Assembly: GCF_018991925.1 (NCBI RefSeq)
Contig: NW_024738608.1
Coordinates: 865,026-929,025 of the forward strand
DNA: 64,000 bases
Reading direction: 5' to 3'
From: Homarus americanus
Taxonomy: Eukaryota > Arthropoda > Malacostraca > Decapoda > Nephropidae
The notes under the pieces are model-generated. The model worked only from the letters and a program-made list of their open reading frames with translations, made no database searches and was not told the DNA's origin. Shown here in pieces: positions 37,316 through 50,274 of this stretch. Position numbers and translations under genes: made by a program. The first letter of the stretch is position 1. Each line of letters begins with the position of its first letter.

Positions 37316-37471
37316 GGAAAGGACCAGAAGGAGGTTGAAAACTCCATTACCACGGGGAACAAATCATGAGAAGACATAAATTGGTGTCTTAATTTTAACA
37401 CTAAGACAGTTATAGAGTGTTTGAAGGCTAATTTATCGTACCAATGTTGACAACTAATGTTGGGAACGGAA

Positions 37472-37735
37472 GTAGTTCTCAGTTATCACAACAGAAGGCA
37501 ATACCCTGTTGACGAGGTAGTTCTCAGTTATCACAACAGAAGGCAATACCCTGTTGACGAGGTAGTTCTCAGTTATCACAACAGAAGGCAATACCCTGTT
37601 GACGAAGTAGTTCTCAGTTATCACAACAGAAGGCAATACCCTGTTGACGAGGTAGTTCTCAGTTATCACAACAGAAGGCAATACCCTGTTGACGAGGTAG
37701 TTCTCAGTTATCACAACAGAAGGCAATACCCAATG
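37472..37735 (+). repeat. 45-bp minisatellite, 6 nearly identical copies
   Basis: Units start with GTAGTTCTCAGTTATCACAA at 37472, 37517, 37562, 37607, 37652 and 37697, exactly 45 bp apart. Each ends CCTGTTGACGAG, with one G-to-A variant in the third junction. As 45 is 15 codons, both strands keep open frames (for example VLSYHNRRQYPVDE), but there is no coding context. Confidence 0.97.
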
Positions 37736-38003
37736 CGTAAAAATACTGGAAAAGTTTGCCTTATATAACCAATTTATAACTTTATTTTAGTTGTTTTATC
37801 ACCTTTAATCTTAACTATACATAACTGGTGTCATATAAGAACATAATAATACAATAACAGGTAAATAAAGGTTCAGGAAACATAAATACAACTTCTAAAA
37901 TATTTTCCTTAGATCTCCTCACGGTGGCCTGACGGACTGGTACCACCGCCTTGCTCTGTGGGGGCTCACCCGGACTGATCACCCGGGTGGGTCTGTAATA
38001 ATT
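37736..38003. other. Short gene-less spacer
   Basis: Unique AT-rich then GC-richer sequence. Confidence 0.5.
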
Positions 38004-38800
38004 GCTGACCTTGGCTTAACCTCCTGGGTGGGATTAATACTAACATTTGCTGACCTTGGCTTAACCTCCTTGGTGGGATTAATACTAACATTTGCTGACC
38101 TTGGCTTAACCTCCTGGGTGGGATTAATACTAACATTTGCTGACCTTGGCTTAACCTCCTGGGTGGGATTAATACTAACATTTGCTGACCTTGGCTTAAC
38201 CTCCTGGGTGGGATTAATACTAACATTTGCTGACCTTGGCTTAACCTCCTGGGTGGGATTAATACTAACATTTGCTGACCTTGGCTTAACCTCCTTGGTG
38301 GGATTAATACTAACATTTGCTGACCTTGGCTTAACCTCCTGGGTGGGATTAATACTAACATTTGCTGACCTTGGCTTAACCTCCTTGGTGGGATTAATAC
38401 TAACATTTGCTGACCTTGGCTTAACCTCCTTGGTGGGATTAATAACAATGATTTGACCTTGGCTTTAATCTCCTGGGTGGGATTTACTAACATTTGCTGA
38501 CCTTGGCTTAACCTCCTATTATACTAACATTTGCTGATCTTGGCTTAACCTCCTGGGTGGGATTAATACTAACATTTGCTGACCTTGGCTTAACCTCCTG
38601 GGTGGGATTAATACTAACATTTGCTGACCTTGGCTTAACCTCCTGGGTGGGATTAATACTAACATTTGCTGACCTTGGCTTAACCTCCTGGGTGGGATTA
38701 ATACTAACATTTGCTGACCTTGGCTTAACCTCCTGGGTGGGATTAATACTAACATTTGCTGACCTTGGATTAACCTCCTTGGTGGGATTAATACTAAACT
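38004..38800 (+). repeat. 45-bp minisatellite, about 18 copies in two blocks
   Basis: Unit CCTTGGCTTAACCTCC, then TGGGTGGGATTAATAC, then TAACATTTGCTGA. Ten clean copies lie at 38009-38450 and six at 38536-38800. Two damaged copies (38456, 38500, with deletions) mark the joint. Within copies the main variant is CCTGGG versus CCTTGG. Open frames on both strands reflect the 15-codon unit. Confidence 0.97.
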
Positions 38801-38934
38801 TGGTGTGTTGAGTTGGATTGTCTGTCGTGTTGGGTTGGATTGTCGTGTTGGGTTGGATTGTCGTGTTGGGTTGGATTGTCGTGTTGGGTTGGATTGTCTG
38901 TCGTGTTGGGTTGGATTGTCTGTCGTGTTGGGTA
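38801..38934 (+). repeat. 18-bp minisatellite (CGTGTTGGGTTGGATTGT)
   Basis: Seven copies, three of them with an extra CTGT. It starts directly after the 45-bp array. One stray copy lies at 39303-39322. Confidence 0.93.
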
Positions 38935-38954
38935 GGAATCTTTTTTTTTTTTAG

Positions 38955-39300
38955 GGGCACACCGGGGCGGAAAAATAAAAGTAAAAAGAAATTTAAAATC
39001 TACACCACGAAGATGCCGGAAAGAAGGATTATTCTAGTGTGACCGACATCCACAGAGAAACGGTGGGCCAGACGAGTGTTACGAGCCCACGGCCTTGCGA
39101 AGAAAATGGGAAGAAGAGTATCAACTAAAGAAGACGAAATGCCTTTGATTCCATTCTATCCAGCAGTTGGACAAAAGAAGAGCCATCCCAGATATGAGAG
39201 CAGTATTCCAAGTTAGGACGAATCCCTTATAAACTTATAAACTTGAAGTAGAATGATTGCGTCCTGAAATGTGATTGGTGGGAGATCATCTAATTTGGAA
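38955..39300 (-). mobile_element. LINE-C relic: C-terminal part of a reverse-transcriptase protein
   Basis: The minus strand reads IRPNLEYCSHIWDGSS followed by LLDRMESKAFRLL and a stop. This is the well-conserved post-RT region of jockey/CR1-like LINE ORF2 proteins (usual pattern RPxLEYCSxIWxG...LLDxIQxKAxRLI). About 20 residues N-terminal in another frame, TFQDAIILLQVYKF fits the preceding helix, so a frameshift separates them. After the stop the reading is broken. A run of 12 T and GGGGCACACC near 38941-38962 marks its distal end. No RT catalytic motif remains. Confidence 0.62.
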
Positions 39301-40136
39301 AGTGTTGGGTTGGATTGTCGTATTGGAAAAATTAAACTTAGACATTTCCAGCAGGTAATTTCGACCAGAACGGAACAAGTGTGAATAAGTCTTGACTCGC
39401 CGCATCCCGGGATAAAAAGAAGTTTAAGCCGCCACTTCTTGTGTTTCACCTGAGGAGCCCCAGAACGCCTAAGCTGCTTTAGGGAAGGCAACATTTTACC
39501 TCCAGTTCAGAAACCACAGATCCGGATTCACAAACATTTCGTTCGGGTAAAATTTTCCCGCCTTTTACTCGACACAAACTGGCTCACTTAAAACCTACGA
39601 CAAGACCTTGGCGGCCATAACACCATCTAAACTACCCAGAAACTTTGCAGGTAATCAGATGCGTTGTCTTATTCTGCGTTACGGGGAAAAATTGTGTGCT
39701 AGTCCCTGAAGACCCATTCCCGACTCTATTTACAAATAAACTCGACGATCCCCGCTGGTGTGTAAAGTCAGGGGGGAAAACAGGTGACTGGGCTGAAGAA
39801 TGGAGACGTCTAGCGTATGACAAGTGTGTGTGTTGCTTCGCATTAGACGGTGTGTGTGTATTCCATGACTAATTTGCATATATCATCACCTCCCGGGGAG
39901 TGGGTGATGGTGGTGGTGGTGGCGTCGTCAGGTTCTCGTGATATATGAGTAAAACAAATAACAATGAGAGACAGAGACAAACAGAGGCGCAGAGATAAAG
40001 AGAAAGAGAAAGACAGACACAGAGATAAAGAAAAAACTCTTTAATTTCCTGCAATACTAACATTTTCTCACACACCTTATGATAAGAACTAAGGTGTCCA
40101 TACATTCCAAACACGTATAAAACCCAATAAAAACTC

Positions 40137-40139
<3 letters not shown>
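39301..40139. other. Gene-less unique stretch
   Basis: Includes the stray 18-bp unit at 39303 and a GGTGGTGGTGG patch near 39910. Short frames only. Confidence 0.5.

Positions 40140-40220
<81 letters not shown>
40140..40220. repeat. (AC)40 microsatellite
   Basis: Perfect CA tract. Confidence 0.97.
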
Positions 40221-40222
<2 letters not shown>

Positions 40223-40343
40223 GAAGAAGTTGCATTCTTACTTACTTGACCCAAGAGAATTATTACTCCTTTGGGATCTTTATTAACACTTTTCTTCAGT
40301 ATCGCTGAGCTTGTTCTGTGCCGCCAACCCTATTATCACCATT

Positions 40344-40460
40344 ACCATCATCAACATTGTCTCTCACTACCAGCAACATAATCTCTCACTATCATCACAA
40401 TTGTCTCTCACCATCATCACCATTGTCTCTCACCATTAACACCACTGTTTCTCTCCACCA
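40344..40460. repeat. 24-bp degenerate repeat (CATTGTCTCTCACCATCAT)
   Basis: About five copies of TTGTCTCTCACCATCATCAC, decaying at both ends. Confidence 0.8.
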
Positions 40461-41643
40461 TTTCCGAGAGATAATGTGGACGATGTAATAACGAGAATGT
40501 CTTCACCTTTCTTCAACTCTGTCTTTATCACTTCCTCAATCATCTTTATCACACTTTTATCCTCAGCATCACTACATGACAACAAGGTAAGGTTACTATT
40601 ATGTTGATTGTGTTTGTCTGTGTTTATATATGTCTCTCGTGTTTGTTTGCATACCGCTAAATACTTCCAGATCCCTTCTCTAAACTTTCAGGAACATCGC
40701 AGCTTAAAAATATATGGATTCATTCTTTTGTTTCTGAATATGAAGGTATATTATAAGCTAGACCCGAGTGAATTAGCAAACAATATACCTCGGCATCACC
40801 ATCCCACGCTCAGGAAATTCTCGCAGATTCTTGTATATATATTTTTTTCCTCCAGCTGGAAATGAGAGAACACGACTAATTTGTTGACTTGAGCCACGAC
40901 GTAGAAAATCCCGTCAAAAGGATGTCGAGATTACACCCAAGACTGACTGAACGAACTATAACGGGCCAAGCTCCTCCCGTCCTCATTTAACGGAAAGATC
41001 AAAACATGAATCTTTGAAAAATTTAAACCAAGCGTAAATAAAAAGGAAATCACCTCTTGGGTTGCTTTCCAGGATGTTGTTTTTAGTCCAGGTGTCTTCC
41101 TGTGGTGGCTTAAGCTTATTTAAGACACCTTCATGGCATAACTGTACGTAATCTGAGATACTTCTGTCATGTGTCTCGGTGTTCAAGATAAGGAGTCCAT
41201 GAACTTGATCTTTACGCTACTCTTTCACAGGTTAAGTCCAATTTTCAAGATAATTTACCTGGATAACCCACCGGGAAGTCATCCTTTTCAGAGGCGGTTC
41301 TTCACACAATAAGCATGACCTTTGTGGGATATCTAACTATCTGTCTGTCTGTCTGTCTGTATGTTAGTCTCACAGTATCCAGGAGTCAAATTCCTCGCCA
41401 TCATTATCATCCCCCTCCACCATCACCACATGAAGGAGAGACATCGATAAAACTATAATTATAAAGATTATTATCCAACGCATCAACGCCGTATTTTGTT
41501 TTGTTATTAATTTTGTTAGTTTTGTTGTAACACTGAGAGCAAGTTTAGTACATATACTTGTCTCGTAGCTTGTAACGAGAGATTTGGTGTATCTGGACTA
41601 TTACTCTGAGTACCTGTATTAAGAAATGGGTTTAGGTGGGAAG
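40461..41643. other. Gene-less unique stretch
   Basis: (CTGT)6 at 41337-41361 is the only repeat. Frames of 60-85 codons are unrecognised. Confidence 0.55.
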
Positions 41644-42005
41644 GTCACCATCGGGTGACACTGCCACCATGTCACTGTCACCACGTGTCACCACCATCAG
41701 ATCACCATCACCAGGTCACCGTCACCAGATCACCGTCACTATTGCTACCATCACCTGGGGTCACCACCACCAAGTATCACCATCACCAGGTTAGCATTAG
41801 CAGGTGTCACCACCACCAAATCAGCATCACCACATGTCACCACCACCAGGTCACAATCATTAGGTCACCATCACCACGCGCCACCACCACCAGGTCACCA
41901 TCTCCAGGTGTCACTATCACCAGGTGTCACCACCACCACCAGGTCACCATCGCCAGGTGTCAATATCACCAGGTGTCACCACCACCACCTGGTCACCGCC
42001 ACTAA
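41644..42005 (+). repeat. CACCAGGTGTCACCAC minisatellite
   Basis: Degenerate 12-21 bp units of CACCATCACCAGGTGTCACC over 360 bp. Every CAGGTG or CACCTG is an E-box-type hexamer, a by-product of the unit. Confidence 0.88.
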
Positions 42006-43177
42006 CGACCGCCCTGGTGAACTCCACCTCCCAGAATGCACAAGTTTTGATTGAAACTCAGGCGAGATCCTCAGAATTTCCCGGTGGCAGCAAAACTTAC
42101 AAGTTGAGAGCGGCTCCCCCTGCCAGGCTGGCCTAAGAAAGTATAGGAAAACATGAGGTAAACACTGAACTTTCCTCCCCCTGCTCTCTCCCTTTCTTAC
42201 TCCCTCCCTCCCTTCCTCTCTCTACCTCCTTCCGCCTCTCTATCCTCTTCTTTCTTCCACCTCTCTTCTTCCGTTCTCCTTCCGCCTGTCTCCCTTCTTC
42301 AGTCTATTATATTTCCACTTTCTTTCTTCTTCCGCCTCTCTCTCTCTTTTTCCTTCTTACTCCCTCTTATCTGCATCCATCCCGTTCGTTATCCTTCCTC
42401 CGCTCCTTCCGATTATCTTTTTTTCCAACCTCCCCTTCTTTATTCCGTCACTCTCCTGTTCGTCCTCCTCTCTCACCTATTCCTTCCTTCGTTTGAATAG
42501 AAAAAATAATAAGAAAACTTGTATATCAAACTTTTATACCTCTTTCATCTTCCTCCTTTCTCCCCTATTCCTACTTCTTCTCTCTTCTTTCTCTTCGTAC
42601 TCGTAAAGAAAATGGGAAGAAATAATTAAGGAAAAAAGTTAGACACGTCATTCTCTTTCAATCTTTCCAGCTTCACCTCTCCTTCCTCCACCCCCCCCTC
42701 CTACTCGTCTCCTCCTCTTCCTCTTCCCCCTTTCCTCCTCCTCCTCCACAGGCTCCCCCGCATTTTCTTCTCCCCCCTTGAGGATGTCTCACTTCCCTCG
42801 AGGCTCTTAAAGTAAAAAAAAAAAAATGGCGAACACTCACAAACCGGCAACTCTGTCCCACAGTTGCCAACTCCGCCAGGAGGAAGTTTGTGTTTGGCCG
42901 GTTGACATATTATCATTTAACTCGTTGCCAGCTGTGTGATACTGTGTCTTAGTATTTCCCCAGTTGTTTGCTCTGTTTGCGGAAGCTTTTGTTTACTATT
43001 TATGTGATTTTGTAATTATAATATCAAGATTTTAGCCAGTTTTAGGTTGAGTTCGTCACATGATACTAACTTGCGCTCGAGGAAAACACAAACCCACGCT
43101 GTGTAGTTGTGACCTTGACCTTTGACCTTACAAACTTACTCACACACTTCATTCATATTTTACTTCTCTTCTAACAA
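42006..43177. other. Gene-less stretch with a pyrimidine tract
   Basis: 42170-42780 is C/T-rich with irregular CTTCCGCCTCTCT words. 42780-43177 is unique. No gene. Confidence 0.6.
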
Positions 43178-43196
43178 AAACAACAACAACAACAAC

Positions 43197-43260
<64 letters not shown>

Positions 43261-43277
43261 TAATAATAATAATAATA

Positions 43278-43313
<36 letters not shown>

Positions 43314-43350
43314 TAATAATAACAATAATAATAATAATAATAATAATAAC

Positions 43351-43424
<74 letters not shown>

Positions 43425-43447
43425 TAATACTAATGATAATACTAATG

Positions 43448-43499
<52 letters not shown>

Positions 43500-43505
43500 T
43501 AATAA
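43178..43505. repeat. (CAA)n then (TAA)n microsatellite, 328 bp
   Basis: Begins with about six CAA triplets and continues as about 100 TAA triplets with GAT, CAA and ACT interruptions and one frame slip at 43281. Confidence 0.97.
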
Positions 43506-43689
43506 TTATCCCATATTTACGCTAGATTCATTACTCTTTTTCATTCTTGCTTCATCTTACCATAATTCACCTTCGTTCACTACCTTGAGAGAGTTATAGT
43601 CAAATCAATCTAAACACACAAGATTAAGACCTATTTAGTTGATCTTTAAATATCATCATTACTTATACGACTGTTACGATCATATGTGT

Positions 43690-43723
<34 letters not shown>

Positions 43724-44371
43724 AAATGTCAAAGTATTGCCTAAGAAACACGTGTGGCTTTGAGCCTTTTTTTCCAATTTATATCTCGAGAAGTTTAGAG
43801 GTAACTAATTAGCCAGGTAAAGTAAAGCCTATCCGAGTGCATACAACATTCTTACGCTCAGTGTAGCTTTGACCGACATCTTTTTTTCATGTTTATCTCA
43901 ACCGTTACATTCGTTTTTGTGTATTTACTTTTCATTTCGTATACAACAAACGGATGTCGAGGCTCACAGCAACTAAACTTAATCATCGCGTTTACTAATA
44001 TCACTTTTTATTTATATATTGGTTATTATTTCTGAGGTTGTTCTTTGGTTAAATTGTCTATAGTTAATTACAGGTAAAGATCTCTCTTGGTAGCTGTGAG
44101 GTGTTTCTTAGTGAAATAACGGTATTATTTCTCACATTTTCCTTCTCTCCTCAATCCTCACTTCTCATCCTCCTGCTTATTTCCTTCCCCTTATCTTCCT
44201 GCTCATAACCCTCTTTTTTCTCCTCTTCTGCCTTTCATTCTTCTCATTCTCCTCTTCTCCATCCCTTTTCCTCTTTCTCCCTTCCATCTTCTCTCCGTTT
44301 TTCTCTCTTCCTGCTCCTCTCCTCCTTAACGCCTCCTTGTGCTTCCGAGACCTTACGGGCGTATTTTCCCT

Positions 44372-44373
<2 letters not shown>

Positions 44374-44425
<52 letters not shown>
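44374..44425. repeat. (GA)26 microsatellite
   Basis: Perfect GA after a pyrimidine-rich region. Confidence 0.96.
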
Positions 44426-44877
44426 GCCCCCTGGCTCAGCTGTCTATTACAGAAGTTGTCACCCCTCCGCGTCCCCCTCCTCTCATAGTGACGCTGTTGC
44501 CTCTTTATCGCCAGCAACTTCTTACCACTCTGTCTCCCTACCTGGCTGTCTGTCTCCGTGTGTCTTGGTTTATAGCTCAAATGCAGGAGACAATTTGACA
44601 GATGGATGGACTGATAGGTTGAGAGATAATATACAGTTTATAAAATGTAATTATATATATCCAGTTTTTATAATGCTAAATATAGAGTAGTGAGGTTCAT
44701 TCTCAAAGGACAAATGACATTGGGATGAGTTTTTGTATTTATCGTTATGACTTTTGAGAGGGAGAGAGAGAGAGTGCAAAATGTTGGTGAGCAGGGCAGG
44801 GAGGCTGACCCAACACACCTGGCACTGGAGTATACACAGTCACTAAGGCGTATCAGGAAAGTGTCTACAAGCACAAG

Positions 44878-44900
44878 GTTGGGTTAGGTTAGGTGAGGTG
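44878..44900 (+). repeat. Short telomere-like TTAGG patch
   Basis: GGTTGGGTTAGGTTAGGTGAGG holds two exact TTAGG pentamers plus variants. The arthropod telomere repeat is TTAGG. Too short to be more than an interstitial trace. Confidence 0.45.
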
Positions 44901-45961
44901 CCAGTATCATTATGGTCTAACTTTGTATTTGTATTTTTATGGCTAAATACAACAATTAATTTCAACTTTTTTCTTCAATTTCACTCATATATACACTTGC
45001 AGGACCCAGTCATACAAGCATTATAATACCAACACCGTACATTATATATCTGCCTGGGAAAGACCTCTCAAATGCGAAAGACAAATTTAGTGAGGCGGAA
45101 ACTCTATTAAATAATTGTAAGACATTTATTTATGGCTCTTAATGAAAATCTTTTAGTTCATCACACATTAATCTCAGTAATATAATCGTTTTTAACACAA
45201 CACAGAAAGGCTTTACAGACGGGTATTTTACCGCTGAATAGTTTATGATCAATTACAGTTTATGTTACTCGAGGACGATTGTGTAATGGATTCTTTACGT
45301 CTCTAGAAATTGGCCCCGGAACACATAAAAAACTTCCCAACTGAACCTGAACGACCATGAGTGATATATCTTTATGGACGATTTACACAACGATATAATA
45401 AAAAAAAATAAGTCGTATATATTATTTTCTAAAAAACAAAAAAACAAAAAAAAACAGTTTAAGGTATATAATTTCAATAAAGTTTTGAGGAATGGTTTAT
45501 GATTCACGATATGCACATAAATTCATCGCAAAAGAATACTAAGCTTTTAAGAGATTTTCTATTATAATCTTGTCATTATTTTACAATGACTCTGTGTACA
45601 TGAAACACAAGAGTCTAATACAAGAATCTTAAATCATGAAGTAAACTGGATGATCAAGGATTATTTTGATCCGACCCTTGATAAGCTTCACCTGGACGAT
45701 TTAAACGAATCCCCCAAGACTGAGCTGAAAACTGGAAGATAACTGATCAAACTGTGTTGGAGTAATACCGTCAGCCATCCTTAGTAGTTGTGTTACCTTG
45801 ATGTTCATGAATCACCTTCCCCGAGGCTTGGAGCTGAGTCGACCACAACCAGTGTTTTCTTTCAGATATTAATCGAGACTTTTGAAATCAGTGACTCCAT
45901 ATGTTCTAAAGATTGATTATAAAAGACGTATTATCATACAAATAAACCAACCAACCACTCC

Positions 45962-48512
45962 CCATCATACCGACACCTCCTCATAGTGGTACCCCCAACA
46001 CCACTCCTCATAGTGACACCCCCAACACCCCCTCATAGTGACACCCCCATAACACCCCAGTGACACTCATAGTGACACCCCCAACACCCCTCATACACCC
46101 CAACACCCCTCATAGTGACACCCCAACACCCCCCATAGTGACAACACCCCCTCATAGTGACACCCCTCATGGTGACACCTCTAACACCCCCAACACCCCC
46201 TCATAGTGACACAACACCCTCATAGTGACATCCCTCATAGTGACACCCCAACACCCTCATAGTGACACCCCCCAACACCCCTCATGGTGACACCCCTCAG
46301 TGACACCCCCTAGTGACACCCCCAACACCCCTCATACACCCCAACACCCCTCATGTGACACCCCAACACCTCATAGTGACACCCCAACACCCCCAACACC
46401 CTCATAGACATGAACACCCCCTCATAGTGACACCCCAACACCCTCTCATACACCCCTCATGGTGACACCCCCAATAGTGACATCTCAGGCACCCTCATAG
46501 TGACACCCCAACACCCAGTGAGTGACACCCCCAACACCCCTCATAGTGACACCCAACACCCTCATAGTGACACCCCAACACCCCCTCATAGTGACACCCC
46601 AACACCTCTCCTCATAGTGACACCCCCAACACCTCATAGTGACACCCCAACACCCTCTCATAGTGACACCCCAACAATAGTGACACCCCAACACCCCCTC
46701 ATAGTGACACCCCCAACACCCCCCCACAGTGACACCTTCACCCCTCATAGTGACACTAACACCCCCTCATAGTGACACCCCAACACCTCCTCTTAGTGAC
46801 ACCCCAACACCCCTCATAGTGACACCCCAACACCCTCAACACCCCCAACACCCTCTCATAGTGACACCCCAACACCTCTCATAGTGACACCCCAACACAC
46901 AGTGACACCTTCACCCCTCATAGTGACACCCCCAACACCCTCTCATAGTGACACCCCCAACACCCTCTCATAGTGACACCCCAACACCCCCTCATAGTGA
47001 CACCCCAACACCCCTCTCACCCCAACACCCCCTCATAGTGACACCCCAACACCCTCACACCCCAACACCCTCTCATAGTGACACAACACCCCTCATAGTG
47101 ACACCCCCAACACCCCTTCACAGTGACACCTTCACCCCTCATAGTGACACCTCAACACCCCCTCATAGTGACACCCCAACACCCCTCATAGTGACACCCC
47201 CAACACCTAGTGACACCCCAACACCCCCTCATAGTGACACACACCCCTCATAGTGACACCTCATAGTGACACCCCCTCCTCTCATAGTGACACCCCCAAC
47301 ACCCCTCATAGTGACACCAACACCTCATAGTGACACCCCAACACCCTCATGACAACACCCAACTCATAGTGACACCCCCAACACCCCCTAGTGAAACACC
47401 CCCTCATAGTGACACCCCAACACCCCTCATACACAACACCTCATAGTGACACCCCAACACCCAAGTGACACCCCCAACACCCCCCTCATAGTGACACCCC
47501 AACACCCCCTCATGGTGATACCCCTCATAGTGACACCTCAACACTCATAGTGACACCACCCCTCATAGTGACACCCCAACACCCTCTCTGACACCCCAAC
47601 ACCCCTCATAGTGACACCCCCACACACACCTCACCCCTCATAGTGACACCTCAACACCCCTCATAGTGACACCCCAACACCCTCTCATAGTGACACCCCA
47701 ACACCCCTCATAGTGACACCCCCACCCCCTCATAGTGACAACACCCCTCATGGTGACACCCCCAACTCGTGACACCCCCACCCTCATGGTGACACCTAAC
47801 ACCCATAGTGACACCCCAACACCTCATAGTGACACCCCCAACACCCTCATAGTGACACCCCAACCCCCTCACACCCCTCATAGTGACACCCCAACACCCC
47901 TCATAGTGACACCCCCACACACCCCCTCATAGTGACACCTTCACCTCATAGTGACACCTCAACACCCTCTCATAGTGACACCCCAACACCTCTCATAGTG
48001 ACACCCCCAACACCCCTCATAGTGACACCCCAACACCCTCATAGTGACACCTTCACCCTCATAGTGACACCCCAACACCCCTCATAGTGACACCCCCAAC
48101 ACCCTCTCATGGTGACACCCCCAACACACCCTCATAGTAACACCCCAACACCCTCATAGTGACACCCACCCCTCATAGTGACACCTTCACCCCTCATAGT
48201 GACACCCCAACACAACACCCCCTCATAGTGACACCCCTCACACCCCCTCATAGTGACACCCCCAACACCCTCTCATAGTGACACCCCTTCACACCTTCAC
48301 CCCTCATAGTGACACCCCAACACCCCTCTTAGTGACACCCCACCACCCCTCATAGTGACACCTCATAGTAACACAACACCCCCTCATAGTGACACCCCCA
48401 ACACCCATAGTGAAACACCCCACCCCCTCATCGTAACACCCCCAACACCCCCTCATAGTGACACCCCCAACACCACCTCATAGTGACACCCCCAACACCA
48501 CCTCATAGTGAC
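45962..48512 (+). repeat. 2.5-kb minisatellite, units about 21-24 bp
   Basis: Over 100 copies of CCTCATAGTGACACCCC followed by CAACACC. Variants are TTCACC, GGTGACA and loss of the ATAGTGACA block (giving CAACACCCCAACACC). The C-run length varies from unit to unit. The + strand is C-rich. Confidence 0.97.
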
Positions 48513-49949
48513 ACCTCCCCGATACATAGACTATTCTGTACCTTTGTGACTTTAATGTTTTCTATTGAGTTAATAAGAAATATATAATACACATATAATT
48601 ACACTATGCAGAGAGTCACTGACACTAATCCTCACAGCCGGGAATTGTCTTCTCAGTGTTATATTATACACGAGTCGTAGGTTTTCCTGTGGCTAAATAT
48701 TAGAATAATTTTTTGACAAGTCATATAATGAAGCTGTAGTCCAAAGCTACTTAATTACCATTTAAAGAGCTTATATATATTCGTTCCAGCAATTAATATA
48801 CAATTAGCTGTCAGGTGGTCTAATGAGTCTATATTGAATTCACAATAAATTATATTTTCATCAGTTTACATTAATCATTATTTCTTGTGGGTAATTAACA
48901 CAGTGTGCTATTTTCTCGAGTAACAAGAATATCGTAATGTATTTGTCTATTGTAATTATTTGTAGATTCTTGTATTTCTTCTCCTTAAATACTTATTTTT
49001 AGTTGTCTTTCACAGTGACGTAATTACAGAGTCGAGGAGACGAGGGTGAAGTGAGGCCAGCTTGTCAGGTCAGGTCAGGTCGTCAGGTCAGTGTCAGAAT
49101 TCAGGCAAGAAATAATTAATGGTCACACATATCATATTGTAGACTTCCATCATATTTTTTTATTTCTTTATCCGCCTACGCGTCTGTCCATGTCTGTTTG
49201 CCTTTATTTATTTTTTTGTGATATATGAATAAACTCTGAAGGTATTTAGGTATGATAAATATACTAGATGTGCACGGAATAGTAGTGAGGGCAGATAATT
49301 CACCGAGTGAGCTTTTGTTTTGAACGGGGTGATATGCCGTATATATATTCATCCTAACAGCATAAACTTCGAGAATGACAGATATTTACTTCCAAATCAC
49401 AATGCGGGAAATATTATTCATGAAATAGATTAATAAAGATATCAAAAGGGGAATTAAAGGATTAACTTCAATCCAAAAATATATATTTCATAATTCTCCT
49501 CTTCAGTAAAAGAATAATATTGTATCTATCTCTCTCATTATTATTCTCAGAGTATAATTCAAACATTTCAACATCATTATAAATTGTTAGGTACACCATA
49601 CCCACTACACTAAGTACACTACGTCCACTACACTAGGTACACTACACTTACTACACTATTAAATCCACAGTTCTCTAGCTGCATCCGTATTGGAGCTATG
49701 ACTGGAATAGACAGACAGACAGACAGACAGACAGGTCCCTTTTTTATAATTGTAGACAGGTAATTCCTCAAACTCAATTATAGTGAATTTATATTACAGT
49801 ACTCTATCTATGTCTTAAAACTAAAATTAAAAATAATTCCCATCAATATGACAAAACTCCTTCCTATCTATACTTTATCGACTGTGTTAGTGTCAGGTAT
49901 TATATAAATACTAGATGGCGGAGAAATATATATTTTTCCTTGTGTCGAC

Positions 49950-49950
<1 letters not shown>
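48513..49950. other. Gene-less AT-rich stretch
   Basis: Holds GTCAGGTCAGGTCAGG near 49065, a degenerate CACTACACTAGGTACACTA cluster at 49590-49655, and (ACAG)6 at 49708-49733. No gene. Confidence 0.6.

Positions 49951-50025
<75 letters not shown>
49951..50025. repeat. (GA)37 microsatellite
   Basis: Perfect GA dinucleotides. Confidence 0.97.
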
Positions 50026-50027
<2 letters not shown>

Positions 50028-50274
50028 TTGTGTGTACAATTGTTTTTGGTTGTCCGGAGGAATTTATCTCCATTAATGATAGGCGAGGCAGCTGAGGATT
50101 GTGGGTAATTATTCTCCTTACTCCTTCTACTCCGCCTCCTTTCTTTTTCTTCTTCTTTTTCTTCGCCAAGTCTTTTTTTGTAGCTTTATCTCTTATATAC
50201 TATTTTTTATAACCTCTCTGACCATTCCCTGTTTCATATATCTGTCTGTGTGTCTGTCTGTCTGTGTGTGTGTA

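Larger units (their letters stand above)
43506..45961. other. Gene-less unique stretch with small microsatellites
   Basis: Holds (CTAT)8 at 43691-43723, pyrimidine-rich DNA at 44140-44340, (GA)26 at 44374-44425 and a short TTAGG-type patch at 44878-44900. The rest is AT-rich and featureless. Confidence 0.6.

Noticed and set aside
37472..38800. CRISPR-like regular direct repeats
   Set aside because: The 45-bp units abut with no unique spacers, and the surrounding DNA is eukaryotic in character. They are ordinary minisatellites.
37454..38960. Long repeat-encoded frames (units of 15 residues) on both strands
   Set aside because: The unit is 45 bp, so any stop-free phase stays open. Both strands are open equally, and one array has damaged units that break frame.
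41644..42005. E-box cluster as a regulatory element
   Set aside because: CAGGTG/CACCTG recur only because they are part of the minisatellite unit.
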